DNA of 64,000 nt from Sulfurospirillum barnesii SES-3 (GTDB lineage: Bacteria; Campylobacterota; Campylobacteria; Campylobacterales; Sulfurospirillaceae): NCBI RefSeq assembly GCF_000265295.1, contig NC_018002.1:1426001-1490000 (forward strand), written 5' to 3'. The notes beneath the pieces were generated by a model. That model was not told the origin of the DNA, made no database searches, and saw nothing but the letters and a program-made list of their open reading frames with translations. A program made the position numbers and the translations under genes. Positions 56,432 through 64,000 of the stretch are shown in pieces (position 1 is the first letter of the stretch; each line of letters begins with the position of its first letter).

Positions 56432-57571
56432 ATGACTAACTTTGATGAACGTGTGGATAGAACAAAAACACCTTGCGAAAAATGGGATAAATACAAGGAT
56501 AAAGATGTCATTCCTGCGTGGGTAGCAGATATGGATTTTAAATCGCCTCCGTGTGTGATGGAAGCCTTGCAAAAACGTGTAAGCGAAGGGGTTTTTGGTT
56601 ATACCGCTATTGATGATGAAACCTATGATGCGATTCTTGCGTTTATTAAATGCCACTACAATTGGGAGATTCAAAAAGAGTGGTTGGTCTTTACGCACGG
56701 CGTGGTGAGCAGTATGAACATTGCGTGTATGGCGGTGGAAGGAGAAAGTGTTATGACAACAACGCCGATTTACCCCCATTTCATCAAAGCACCTAAACAT
56801 GCAGGGCGTGAGGTGATTGCCATTAAAATGAAAGAAGAGAACAAGCGCTGGACGCTTGACTTTAAAGCGATGGAAGCGCACATAACGCCTACATGTAAAC
56901 TCTTTATGCTTTGCAATCCTTACAATCCAGCAGGGACGGTTTTTACATGTAACGAGTTAGAGCAACTTGGAGCATTTTGTTTAAAGCATAACCTAAGTAT
57001 CTGTTCGGATGAAATTCATGCCGATTTGATTCTCAATGATACGGCAAAACATATTCCTATTGCCTCACTTTCCCCATCACTTCAAGAGTGTACCATTACG
57101 CTCATGGCGCCGAGTAAAACCTTTAACATTGCAGGGCTTCAAGCCTCTTTTGCCATCATCCCCAATGTAAAACTGCGTCAAAAATTTAAAACAATCATGG
57201 GAAGTATGGTCGGAGGGGTTAACCTTTTAGGCATTGTTGCCATGAAAGCAGCCTACCTTGATGGGGATGCATGGTTGCGTGAACTTCGTCTTTATTTGGC
57301 ACATAATCTTCAAATGGTACAAGCCTTTGTTGCCAAAAATCCAACACTGAAACTCTTAGATCAAGAAGCCACCTTTTTGGCATGGATAGATGCCTCTGCT
57401 TTACATGTAAACAATCCCTACGAATTTTTTCTCTCATTTGGTGTGGGATTAAGCGATGGGGAAGCTTTTGGTGACAAAAATTTTATACGCTTAAACTTTG
57501 GAACCCAAAAAGACCTCTTAGAAGAAATTTTAAGACGTATGCAAAAAGCAATGGATAGCTTAAAAATTTAA
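56432..57571 (+). CDS. PatB/MalY-type cystathionine beta-lyase or aminotransferase
   Basis: This 379-residue fold-type I PLP enzyme has W-V-A-D-M-D-F at the start, N-P-Y-N-P-A-G, S-D-E-I-H-A-D-L and the PLP Lys in A-P-S-K-T-F-N-I-A-G-L. This is the MalY/PatB subgroup that splits C-S bonds of cystathionine or cysteine conjugates. Two exact palindrome copies (56943 and 57401) and one near copy (56890) are coded as T-C-N, L-H-V-N and T-C-K. Confidence 0.88.
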   Translation: MTNFDERVDRTKTPCEKWDKYKDKDVIPAWVADMDFKSPPCVMEALQKRVSEGVFGYTAIDDETYDAILAFIKCHYNWEIQKEWLVFTHGVVSSMNIACMAVEGESVMTTTPIYPHFIKAPKHAGREVIAIKMKEENKRWTLDFKAMEAHITPTCKLFMLCNPYNPAGTVFTCNELEQLGAFCLKHNLSICSDEIHADLILNDTAKHIPIASLSPSLQECTITLMAPSKTFNIAGLQASFAIIPNVKLRQKFKTIMGSMVGGVNLLGIVAMKAAYLDGDAWLRELRLYLAHNLQMVQAFVAKNPTLKLLDQEATFLAWIDASALHVNNPYEFFLSFGVGLSDGEAFGDKNFIRLNFGTQKDLLEEILRRMQKAMDSLKI

Positions 57572-57612
57572 GGCAAAATTGCTAAAATCATACAATTTTT
57601 TCAAGGGATGCA

Positions 57613-58221
57613 ATGAAACGAATTTACCTACTTCTACTCATAACACTGTTTTTGCTAAGCGGTTGTACTCAAAAAATAGCAGTAGAAGCCCCACCTCCCG
57701 CATACGATGACACACCAAAACGTGATGCCATCGTTTTTGAGGCACTCAAATACCGTGGGAAGAAGGATGGAGGGGATTGTTCAGGATTTGTAAGCCTTGT
57801 CAATCAAAAAAGTCTAGAGCCCTATTTTCAAACAGAAAGTCTTAATGCTTATTTTGAAGATTCCAGACGCTCCTTAGCCATTTACAATCTTTTAGACGCT
57901 CAAAATCGCCTCTACCATGAAAATCCAAAAATAGGTGATCTTATCTTTTTTGCCAATACCGTCAAAAAATACGCCAAACAAAAAAGTGTCGATAATATCA
58001 CGCATATTGGTATTATTACCAAAGTTGAAAGTGATGAAACCATCCATTTTATTCACCACACAAAAGGACGCAACCTTATGGGACAAATGAACCTCGCCCA
58101 CCCCAATACCGCTACGCTTAACAATAAACCCATTAATACCTATCTGGAAAAATGCTCGATTGCGCAAAGCCACCAATGTTTAGCCCCTGCTTATTTTAGT
58201 GCTTATGGAAAAATTCAATGA
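57613..58221 (+). CDS. NlpC/P60-like lipoprotein, first of a tandem pair
   Basis: This 202-residue protein has a lipobox (F-L-L-S-G-C near residue 18) and a compact NlpC/P60-like domain with catalytic Cys in G-G-D-C-S-G-F-V and His in I-T-H-I-G-I. It probably cuts cell-wall peptides. It overlaps the next gene by four bases (ATGA); the two share the G-D-C-S-G-F-V and H-I/V-G-I-V/I-T-K-V-E-S-D blocks and are duplicates. Confidence 0.8.
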   Translation: MKRIYLLLLITLFLLSGCTQKIAVEAPPPAYDDTPKRDAIVFEALKYRGKKDGGDCSGFVSLVNQKSLEPYFQTESLNAYFEDSRRSLAIYNLLDAQNRLYHENPKIGDLIFFANTVKKYAKQKSVDNITHIGIITKVESDETIHFIHHTKGRNLMGQMNLAHPNTATLNNKPINTYLEKCSIAQSHQCLAPAYFSAYGKIQ

Positions 58222-58955
58222 ACTATTATTTTACCCTGAGCCTCAGTGCTCTATTGCTCTGTGGGTGTGCCATGAAAGAGGTAGAAGTTCCTTCTCAAAT
58301 CGTTGAAGCACCCAAACCTGAAGCAAAAATGTACATTGAAGAAAAACCCACCAAAGAGTTACTCCTAAAGCAAGAAAAAGAGAGCTTTGCTTTGCGCTCT
58401 ATTCCTGAGCGTTCCACCCGTGAAGCCATCGTTGAAAATGCAATGATGTATTTAGGAAAGCGTGATGGTGGGGATTGTTCAGGGTTTGTCAATCTCATTA
58501 ATATTCGCTCAGGTCGCCCCTTTTATCAAGAAAAAGAGTTAAGCCAAAGTTTTGATAATGCACGAAAATCACGTGCTATGTTCAATCTTATGTCCAAAAA
58601 AGGCAATGCTTATGAAGCAAGACTACCCCATATTGGGGATTTGGTCTTTTTTGAAAACACAGAGAGACGAACATCCAAAAAAACAAAAGGGAACAAAACC
58701 CCTGCCGTACAAGTGGCTGAGAATATTACGCACGTAGGCATTGTCACCAAAGTAGAATCCGATGGTACCGTAGAGTTCATTCACCACTCGAATGGTAAAA
58801 ATATTTTAGATTATATGAATTTTAACTATCCGATGCTCACCAACAAAGACGGCAAAAAAATCAATACCTATATGAAACGCTGTCCCTCAAAAAATGGAGC
58901 CGTTCAACCGCAATGCATGAACATCGCCTTTTTTGTCGCTTACGGGACGTTTTGA
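58218..58955 (+). CDS. NlpC/P60-like lipoprotein, second of a tandem pair
   Basis: This 245-residue paralogue of the preceding gene has lipobox L-L-C-G-C, a longer Lys/Glu-rich linker (about 20-70), catalytic Cys in G-G-D-C-S-G-F-V and His in T-H-V-G-I-V. The loop before the His is longer and basic (K-K-T-K-G-N-K). Two small stems (59007-59020 and 59051-59072) follow. Confidence 0.8.
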   Translation: MNYYFTLSLSALLLCGCAMKEVEVPSQIVEAPKPEAKMYIEEKPTKELLLKQEKESFALRSIPERSTREAIVENAMMYLGKRDGGDCSGFVNLINIRSGRPFYQEKELSQSFDNARKSRAMFNLMSKKGNAYEARLPHIGDLVFFENTERRTSKKTKGNKTPAVQVAENITHVGIVTKVESDGTVEFIHHSNGKNILDYMNFNYPMLTNKDGKKINTYMKRCPSKNGAVQPQCMNIAFFVAYGTF

Positions 58956-59050
58956 TTTTACACACAATCCAAGCAAAGCTTGAATTGCAAGATAGCACTA
59001 AAGCTAGCCAATAAATTGGCAGAAAATGAGAGTTAAAATTTGAAAGAGAT

Positions 59051-59072
59051 AAGAGGTGCCCTCGCACCTCTT
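59051..59072. terminator. Terminator between the NlpC pair and purL
   Basis: AAGAGGTGC and its complement form a perfect 9-bp stem with a four-base loop between convergent genes, seven bases from the purL stop. It is probably two-way, as its flanks are T-poor on one side. Confidence 0.6.
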
Positions 59073-59078
59073 GAAGAT

Positions 59079-61280
59079 TTAGATGTCTTGCTCGATTACT
59101 TCTTGGAAGCGGTTAAAATAACGCTCTTGTATAGCTTCAACACTTTTGGAAACATCATTACATGTAAAGTTCTGTCCACCCACAGTTCCGATTTTAGTAG
59201 CACTTAAACCAATCGTTTTAGCCATTGCCTCAAAGCCTGCTTCATCGTTTACTTCAACGAGTGCACGGGAAAAACTCTCTGAAAAAATGTCTTTAGCATC
59301 GTTACATGTAAACTTACATGTAACACCTTTTCCACTTTTGGCAACCATTTTAGCCAGCGCAATGGCAACGCCACCTACGTTCACATCTTTAGCCGCATTT
59401 AAATAACCTTTTTTGTTCGCTTCAATCACCAGTTCCCACAATTTCAACTCTTTGTCATAATCAAGCTCTGCTAATGTGCCCTCAACTTTGCCAAAAAGCT
59501 CTTTCATATACAAGCTTCCGCCAAAATCACTTTGGGTATCGCCGATAAGATAAACACTTGCACCCTCTTTTTGGAAACTGGATGGAAGCGTTTTGTTTGC
59601 ATCATCATTCAAACCTACCATTACGATGGCAGGGGTTGGAAAAACGCCCACACCGTTGGTTTCGTTGTAAAGGGAGACATTACCGCTCACAACAGGTGTG
59701 TTTAGTTTCGCACACGCTTCTTTGATGCCATAACAGCCTTGCGCAAATTGCCACATGACTTCAGGATTTTCTGGGTTTCCGTAGTTCAGACAATCCGTAA
59801 TAGCAAGAGGTCGTGCGCCACTCATCGCAACGTTTCTTCCGCTCTCAGCCACCGCAGCAGCAGCGCCCATTTTAGGGTCAATGTAGTTGTAACGTGGATT
59901 ACAATCGCTACTCATTGAAAGCGCTTTACCGTTTTCTTTGATGCGAATCACGCTCGCATCCAAACTTCCTGGTGCTTTAATGGTATTGGTTTGGACGGTG
60001 GAGTCGTATTGGTCAAAAATCCATGATTTATCGCTGACTTCCACAGAATTTAAAAGAGTCTCAAACGCACTTTGATTCTCTACTTTTGCAAAGTCATTGA
60101 TGGTTGTGTTTTTAATAGACGCTAAATAAGCGGGTTCTTTGGTAGGTCTGTCATAAATCGGCGCTTGCTCGCTCACTGGTTGGACTGGCATATCCGCCAC
60201 TTTTTCACCGTGCCAGAAAAGCTCCATATGACCTGTTGCGGTAACTTCTCCGATAATTTCAGCGTTTAAGTCCCATTTTCTAAAAATCTCTACGACTTTG
60301 TCTTCATAGCCTTTTTTCGCACAAATGAGCATTCGCTCTTGCGATTCGGAGAGCATAAATTCAAAGGGTTGCATACCCTCTTCACGTGCTGGAACTTTGT
60401 CTAAGTGCATGATCATACCGCTTCCACTTCGTCCTGCCATCTCAAAGGAGCTAGAGGTCAAACCCGCCGCACCCATATCTTGAATGCCCACGATGTAGTC
60501 GGTTTTAAAGAGTTCTAAACATGCTTCAAGTAAAAGTTTTTCAGCAAAAGGATCACCTACTTGAACGGTGGGGCGGAGGCTTTTGTTCGCTTCGGTAAAG
60601 CTATCGCTTGCCATAACAGCCCCACCCAAACCATCACGACCTGTTTTTGAGCCAACGTAAACAACAGGATTGCCAATACCCTCAGCTCTGCCGTAAAAAA
60701 TCTCATCACTTTTTGCAAGACCAAGGGTGAACGCATTGACCAAAATGTTGCCGTTGTAACTCTCATCAAAAAAGGTCTCACCACCGATGGTAGGAACACC
60801 CATACAGTTACCATAACCGCCGATACCTGCTACAACGCCTCGTACGAGGTAGCGTTGGTGATGCGATGTGTCGTCATTGTTGGTAACATTGCCAAAGCGC
60901 AAAGAGTTCATGTTCGCAACGGGACGAGCACCCATCGTGAAGACGTCTCTTAAAATACCGCCAACACCCGTTGCGGCACCTTGATAGGGCTCAATGAAAC
61001 TTGGGTGATTGTGTGACTCCATCTTAAAGACAGCTGCCATGCCATCGCCCACATCAATAACACCTGCATTTTCACCAGGACCCTGAATCACCCATGGCGC
61101 TTTCGTGGGGAAACCGTTTAAGTATTTTTTGCTGGATTTGTAAGAGCAGTGCTCACTCCACATGGACGAGAAGATGCCGATTTCTAGCATATTTGGCTCA
61201 CGCCCTAAAATGTTCAAAATATTTTCATATTCGTCTTTGGTTAACTTATGTTTTTTTAACACTGCGTCTAAATTTTCCAT
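59079..61280 (-). CDS. purL: FGAM synthase large subunit PurL
   Basis: This 733-residue small-type PurL uses ATP and ammonia to make FGAM. It has [32 protein letters not shown], and a second half with [16 protein letters not shown]. It needs PurS and PurQ (9408-10318). Three palindrome copies lie near its end (59158, 59302, 59314), the last two read together as T-C-K-F-T-C-N. Confidence 0.97.
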   Translation of the reverse strand: MENLDAVLKKHKLTKDEYENILNILGREPNMLEIGIFSSMWSEHCSYKSSKKYLNGFPTKAPWVIQGPGENAGVIDVGDGMAAVFKMESHNHPSFIEPYQGAATGVGGILRDVFTMGARPVANMNSLRFGNVTNNDDTSHHQRYLVRGVVAGIGGYGNCMGVPTIGGETFFDESYNGNILVNAFTLGLAKSDEIFYGRAEGIGNPVVYVGSKTGRDGLGGAVMASDSFTEANKSLRPTVQVGDPFAEKLLLEACLELFKTDYIVGIQDMGAAGLTSSSFEMAGRSGSGMIMHLDKVPAREEGMQPFEFMLSESQERMLICAKKGYEDKVVEIFRKWDLNAEIIGEVTATGHMELFWHGEKVADMPVQPVSEQAPIYDRPTKEPAYLASIKNTTINDFAKVENQSAFETLLNSVEVSDKSWIFDQYDSTVQTNTIKAPGSLDASVIRIKENGKALSMSSDCNPRYNYIDPKMGAAAAVAESGRNVAMSGARPLAITDCLNYGNPENPEVMWQFAQGCYGIKEACAKLNTPVVSGNVSLYNETNGVGVFPTPAIVMVGLNDDANKTLPSSFQKEGASVYLIGDTQSDFGGSLYMKELFGKVEGTLAELDYDKELKLWELVIEANKKGYLNAAKDVNVGGVAIALAKMVAKSGKGVTCKFTCNDAKDIFSESFSRALVEVNDEAGFEAMAKTIGLSATKIGTVGGQNFTCNDVSKSVEAIQERYFNRFQEVIEQDI

Positions 61281-61340
61281 GGATTATCGCCCTATGTGTG
61301 TAATTAAAGTGCGCTTATTGTACAAAAAAGGAGCTAAAAG

Positions 61341-63230
61341 TTAGTTTTGACGAAGATACTCCTCACATGCCTGCGCACTCATGGGCTTAGCAAATAAAAA
61401 CCCTTGCGCCATCAAACACCCATTTTCAAGTAAAAACAGCTTTTGTTCTTCTTCTTCAACACCCTCCGCTAAAACATCCAATCCTAAGCCTTGTGCTAAA
61501 GAGACAATTGCTCGTAAAATAGCTCTATCTTCCATATCATCAGGTAAATCTTTAATAAAAGAGCGATCAATCTTAAGCTTATCTAAGGGCAACTGTTTAA
61601 GATAGCTCAAAGAAGAGTACCCTGTGCCAAAATCATCCACAGAAATACTAAACCCTAATTGTTTGAGTTCTTGAAGCATGGCAATAGAAGAGGCTGCTTT
61701 CGTCATAATATAACTTTCGGTCATCTCTAATTCAATACTAGAAGCATCAACCCCTATGCCTTGACGTAAGGTCTCAATTTTTTCAACAAAATTTTCCTCC
61801 TCCATTTGTATCCCTGAAATATTAATCGCCATTCTTCCTTTAAAAAGCTTCTCATCTTGCCACACTTTGAGCTGAGATAAAGCCTTTTTCATTACCATCT
61901 CACCCAAAGGAATAATCATACGATTCTCTTCAGCTCTTGGAATAAATGCATTAGGAGGAATCATCCCTTTAATAGGGTCATTCCAACGTACTAAAGCTTC
62001 AATCCCCACAACGCCACCTGTTTGTAAATCAATCTGTGGTTGATAATAGACAATAAATTCATCCCTTTCGATAGCTCGTTTCATCTCTGTATCTAATTTA
62101 CTGGCTCTAAAAATGGTATCGGTCATATCTTGTGTGTAAAAAACATACCTATTTTTTCCTCTACTTTTTGCCTCATACATCGCCGTATCTGCATTTTTAA
62201 ACAAGGCTTCAAAATTGGTACCATCGTGTGGAGAAAGCGCAACACCAATACTTACACCCAATGAAAAAACATCTTTTTCCAAAAAAATGGGTTCAAGTAA
62301 ACTAGCAACCAATGCTTCACACAATGTGCTTACATGTAAATGTCCCTCCGTTAAAACAACAAACTCATCACCACCCACACGTGCTAAAAAATCATTCTCT
62401 TGAAGGCATTTTTCAAAGCGTTTTGCTACGATTTTAATCACTTTATCACCCACAGAGTGACCGTACATATCATTAATCGTTTTAAAATAATCCAAATCTA
62501 AAAATAAAAATGCCATTGAGGGCAATTCATTCATGCAACGTTTTTCAAACTCTTCTCGTAAATAAATGCGGTTTGGTAGTTTCGTTAAAGGATCATTGAG
62601 TGCTAAAAAAAGCATCTCAGCTTGTGAATGCTTACGCTCACTAATGTCACGATGGGTTCCTGCAAGCCTTAGCGGTGCTCCTGTTTTTTCATCCCGTTTT
62701 ACCACCGCACCAGAACCCTCAATCCAAACCCAATGCCCATCTTTATGTAACATACGAAATTCGATAACGTAAGGCTTATTATGGCGAATAGTACTTTCAA
62801 TGGCCTTTTGCGCAATAATTTTATCGCTTGGATGAATACGATTTGACCAATCCGTAACCGACGCTTCAATATCCTCACGCTTTAAGCCCAAAAAGAAAAG
62901 CCATTTATCATTCACCCACTGAGAATTATGAACATAATCCCAATCCCAATAGCCTAAATTTGCCCCCTCAATTACATACTCTAAGCGTTGTTGATGCTCT
63001 AAGAGCCTTTCTTGTATGGCATTAATTTCATCTATTTTACGTTTAATCAGAAAATACAACAATAACGATGTAATCACAACAAAAAAAAGCCCTTTATACG
63101 TTTGCAAAGCACTCAGGGTATTAGCATCGTCAATAAAAAAGCTTAAAAGTGCATCGGAAAATAAAATCCATAAAATTCCAAAAAAAGTATAAAAAAAGAC
63201 AATACGCAAAGAACTCATCATGGTGCGCAT
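61341..63230 (-). CDS. PAS-GGDEF-EAL cyclic-di-GMP protein
   Basis: This 629-residue protein has two N-terminal membrane helices (about 8-28 and 42-62), a short coiled coil and a PAS domain with PAC (about 80-205). The diguanylate cyclase domain has an intact V-G-G-D-E-F-V-V-L, and the phosphodiesterase domain has G-I-E-A-L-V-R-W and D-D-F-G-T-G-Y-S-S-L. Both activities could be real. It controls cyclic-di-GMP, hence motility or surface growth. A palindrome copy at 62330-62339 is read L-H-V-S. Confidence 0.93.
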   Translation of the reverse strand: MRTMMSSLRIVFFYTFFGILWILFSDALLSFFIDDANTLSALQTYKGLFFVVITSLLLYFLIKRKIDEINAIQERLLEHQQRLEYVIEGANLGYWDWDYVHNSQWVNDKWLFFLGLKREDIEASVTDWSNRIHPSDKIIAQKAIESTIRHNKPYVIEFRMLHKDGHWVWIEGSGAVVKRDEKTGAPLRLAGTHRDISERKHSQAEMLFLALNDPLTKLPNRIYLREEFEKRCMNELPSMAFLFLDLDYFKTINDMYGHSVGDKVIKIVAKRFEKCLQENDFLARVGGDEFVVLTEGHLHVSTLCEALVASLLEPIFLEKDVFSLGVSIGVALSPHDGTNFEALFKNADTAMYEAKSRGKNRYVFYTQDMTDTIFRASKLDTEMKRAIERDEFIVYYQPQIDLQTGGVVGIEALVRWNDPIKGMIPPNAFIPRAEENRMIIPLGEMVMKKALSQLKVWQDEKLFKGRMAINISGIQMEEENFVEKIETLRQGIGVDASSIELEMTESYIMTKAASSIAMLQELKQLGFSISVDDFGTGYSSLSYLKQLPLDKLKIDRSFIKDLPDDMEDRAILRAIVSLAQGLGLDVLAEGVEEEEQKLFLLENGCLMAQGFLFAKPMSAQACEEYLRQN

Positions 63231-63349
63231 TGGTTTACTCTCCTTTATTATCGTAACTTCAATTGAATTTATTATACAGATATTTATAGTATTTTGATAA
63301 AAATTCAGCTAATATTCAAGCTTAAAATTCACTTCTGAGGTGGTTGTAT

Positions 63350-63781
63350 ATGTTTGGTCTAGGCTTTTCTGAAATCCTCATCATTGCCATTATTGCTATT
63401 TTATTTTTAGGACCTGAAAAACTTCCTGATGCCATGGTTAAAGGTGCAAAATTTTTCAAATCATTTAAAAACAGCATTAATGATGTCAAAAGCACCTTTG
63501 AACAAGAGATGAAAATACAAGAACTCAAAGATGAAGCGCTCACCTATAAGAAAAAATTGGATGAAGCAGCCACCAGTGCAAAAAAAGTGATTACCTTTGA
63601 TGAGCTTGAAGAGATTAAAAAAACAACGCAAGGTGTGACTGATTCTTTAAAAGAGTTAGAAAACAGTGTGAAAGAGAGTACCTCCTTTGAGTCTATCACA
63701 ACACCCACTGAGCCAACCCTTGTGACATCAACACCCACACAAGAACCTTTATCTGAACCTAAAAAAGAGGGAAATGTCTAA
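63350..63781 (+). CDS. tatB: Twin-arginine translocase subunit TatB
   Basis: This 143-residue protein begins M-F-G-L-G-F-S-E-I-L, with Glu at position 8 as in TatB rather than Gln as in TatA. One membrane helix, an amphipathic helix and a long acidic, Thr/Pro-rich tail follow. It recognises folded twin-arginine substrates together with TatC. ATG 63350 has GAGG upstream; a TTG six bases earlier is unlikely. Confidence 0.94.
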   Translation: MFGLGFSEILIIAIIAILFLGPEKLPDAMVKGAKFFKSFKNSINDVKSTFEQEMKIQELKDEALTYKKKLDEAATSAKKVITFDELEEIKKTTQGVTDSLKELENSVKESTSFESITTPTEPTLVTSTPTQEPLSEPKKEGNV

Positions 63782-64000
63782 TGTTTGATGAGTTAAAACC
63801 GCATTTAGCTGAACTTCGTAAGCGCCTTGGTATCTCTTTAGCCGTTGTCATTGTTATGTTCGTTATCTGTTTCTCTTTTTGGCAACCCATTTTAGATTGG
63901 ATGATAGCCCCACTGAGAGAAGTTTTACCCACAGGAAGCAGTGTTATTTTCACAGGGGTTCAAGAACCTTTCTTTACCGCTATGAAGGTGGCATTTTTTG
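63781..64000 (+). CDS. tatC: Twin-arginine translocase subunit TatC, cut by the window end
   Basis: The first 73 residues are visible, with the start coupled to tatB by a one-base overlap (TAATG). The sequence M-F-D-E-L-K-P-H-L-A-E-L-R-K-R-L, a first membrane helix, and the P-x-x-F-T-A-M-K-V segment are typical of TatC. It forms the receptor core of the Tat system. Confidence 0.95.
   Translation, partial: MFDELKPHLAELRKRLGISLAVVIVMFVICFSFWQPILDWMIAPLREVLPTGSSVIFTGVQEPFFTAMKVAFF

Larger units (their letters stand above)
1638..62339. repeat. Dispersed TTACATGTAA palindrome family (at least 37 exact copies)
   Basis: Exact 10-base copies start at 1638, 4519, 4534, 7024, 12165, 14094, 14114, 14173, 16720, 17662, 19513, 20954, 20974, 21387, 21578, 26530, 27413, 27986, 28551, 29411, 33177, 33225, 35074, 36394, 37702, 43917, 44644, 48157, 53012, 54461, 56366, 56943, 57401, 59158, 59302, 59314 and 62330. 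About 13 are the longer TTTACATGTAAA. Near copies are at 5438, 17722, 51021, 52416, 55430 and 56890. With about 38% G+C, chance gives roughly 0.2 copies per 64 kb. The count is by eye. About 24 copies are inside genes. The function is unknown; see findings. Confidence 0.95.

Noticed and set aside
1638-62339. TTACATGTAA as a classical transcription-factor operator
   Set aside because: About two thirds of copies lie inside genes, there is no regular distance to promoters, and the genes have unrelated functions.

Overview
The window is a gene-dense chromosomal segment of a campylobacterotal (epsilonproteobacterial) species, most likely Sulfurospirillum or a close relative. The evidence is the AT-rich coding, the gene order jag-yidC-yidD-rnpA-rpmH, the Campylobacter-like runs ctp-purC-purS-purQ-(SH3 protein)-plsC and rsmH/ppiD-ftsA-ftsZ, ctsP-like transformation genes, NnrS proteins, CXXCH cytochromes and two chemoreceptors. 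I see no rRNA, tRNA, CRISPR array, insertion sequence or integrase. No gap between genes reaches 300 bases.

Layout. 1-3012 (minus): membrane-insertion and RNA-processing cluster, where rnpA has no ATG, GTG or TTG start. 3237-4514: tetraheme cytochrome, cysteine-rich protein, secreted protein. 4559-7132: clpB with a HAIR-like promoter. 7340-12078: ctp, purC, purS, purQ, SH3 protein, plsC. 12213-14084: htpG behind a leader hairpin. 14193-20934: two-component system followed by a two-partner secretion pair. 20974-29328 (minus): DUF255 protein, UvrD-like helicase, MshM/MshN (CtsP)-like genes, FliL-like protein, Pif1-like helicase. 29386-33160: NlpC/P60-M15 cell-wall hydrolase and a small AT-rich accessory pair (ETEC_3214-like protein and RhuM-Fic). 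33327-36373: tpx, nnrS, rmuC. 36410-43016: division genes (ftsL-like, rsmH, ppiD-like, ftsA, ftsZ) with bioA among them. 43066-50986: DUF4149, prmC, M48 peptidase, two chemoreceptors (one with a haem c motif), ABC-F. 51132-53036: DUF59, 12-TM and DUF2249 proteins, probably tied to nitrogen oxide or iron-sulfur chemistry. 53175-61280: purH, dsbB/dsbA-like pair, thioesterase, patB-like gene, two NlpC lipoproteins, purL. 61341-64000: GGDEF-EAL protein, tatB and the start of tatC.

The genes work together in several blocks. purC, purS, purQ, purL and purH cover much of de novo IMP synthesis, with FGAM synthase in its three-subunit form. rsmH, FtsL-like, PpiD-like, FtsA and FtsZ form a division block. 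YidC, YidD, TatB and TatC serve membrane insertion and export. The two-component system probably controls the adhesin and its transporter next to it.

The most striking signal is not a gene. The perfect palindrome TTACATGTAA (often TTTACATGTAAA) occurs at least 37 times by eye, about once per 1.7 kb, where roughly 0.2 copies would be expected by chance. About two thirds of copies are inside genes, read as LHV(N/K/S/T) or TC(N/K). Others are paired into terminator hairpins or supply stop codons. This resembles the behaviour of DNA-uptake sequences or of a chromosome-organising protein site, and I know of no described motif of this sequence in this group.
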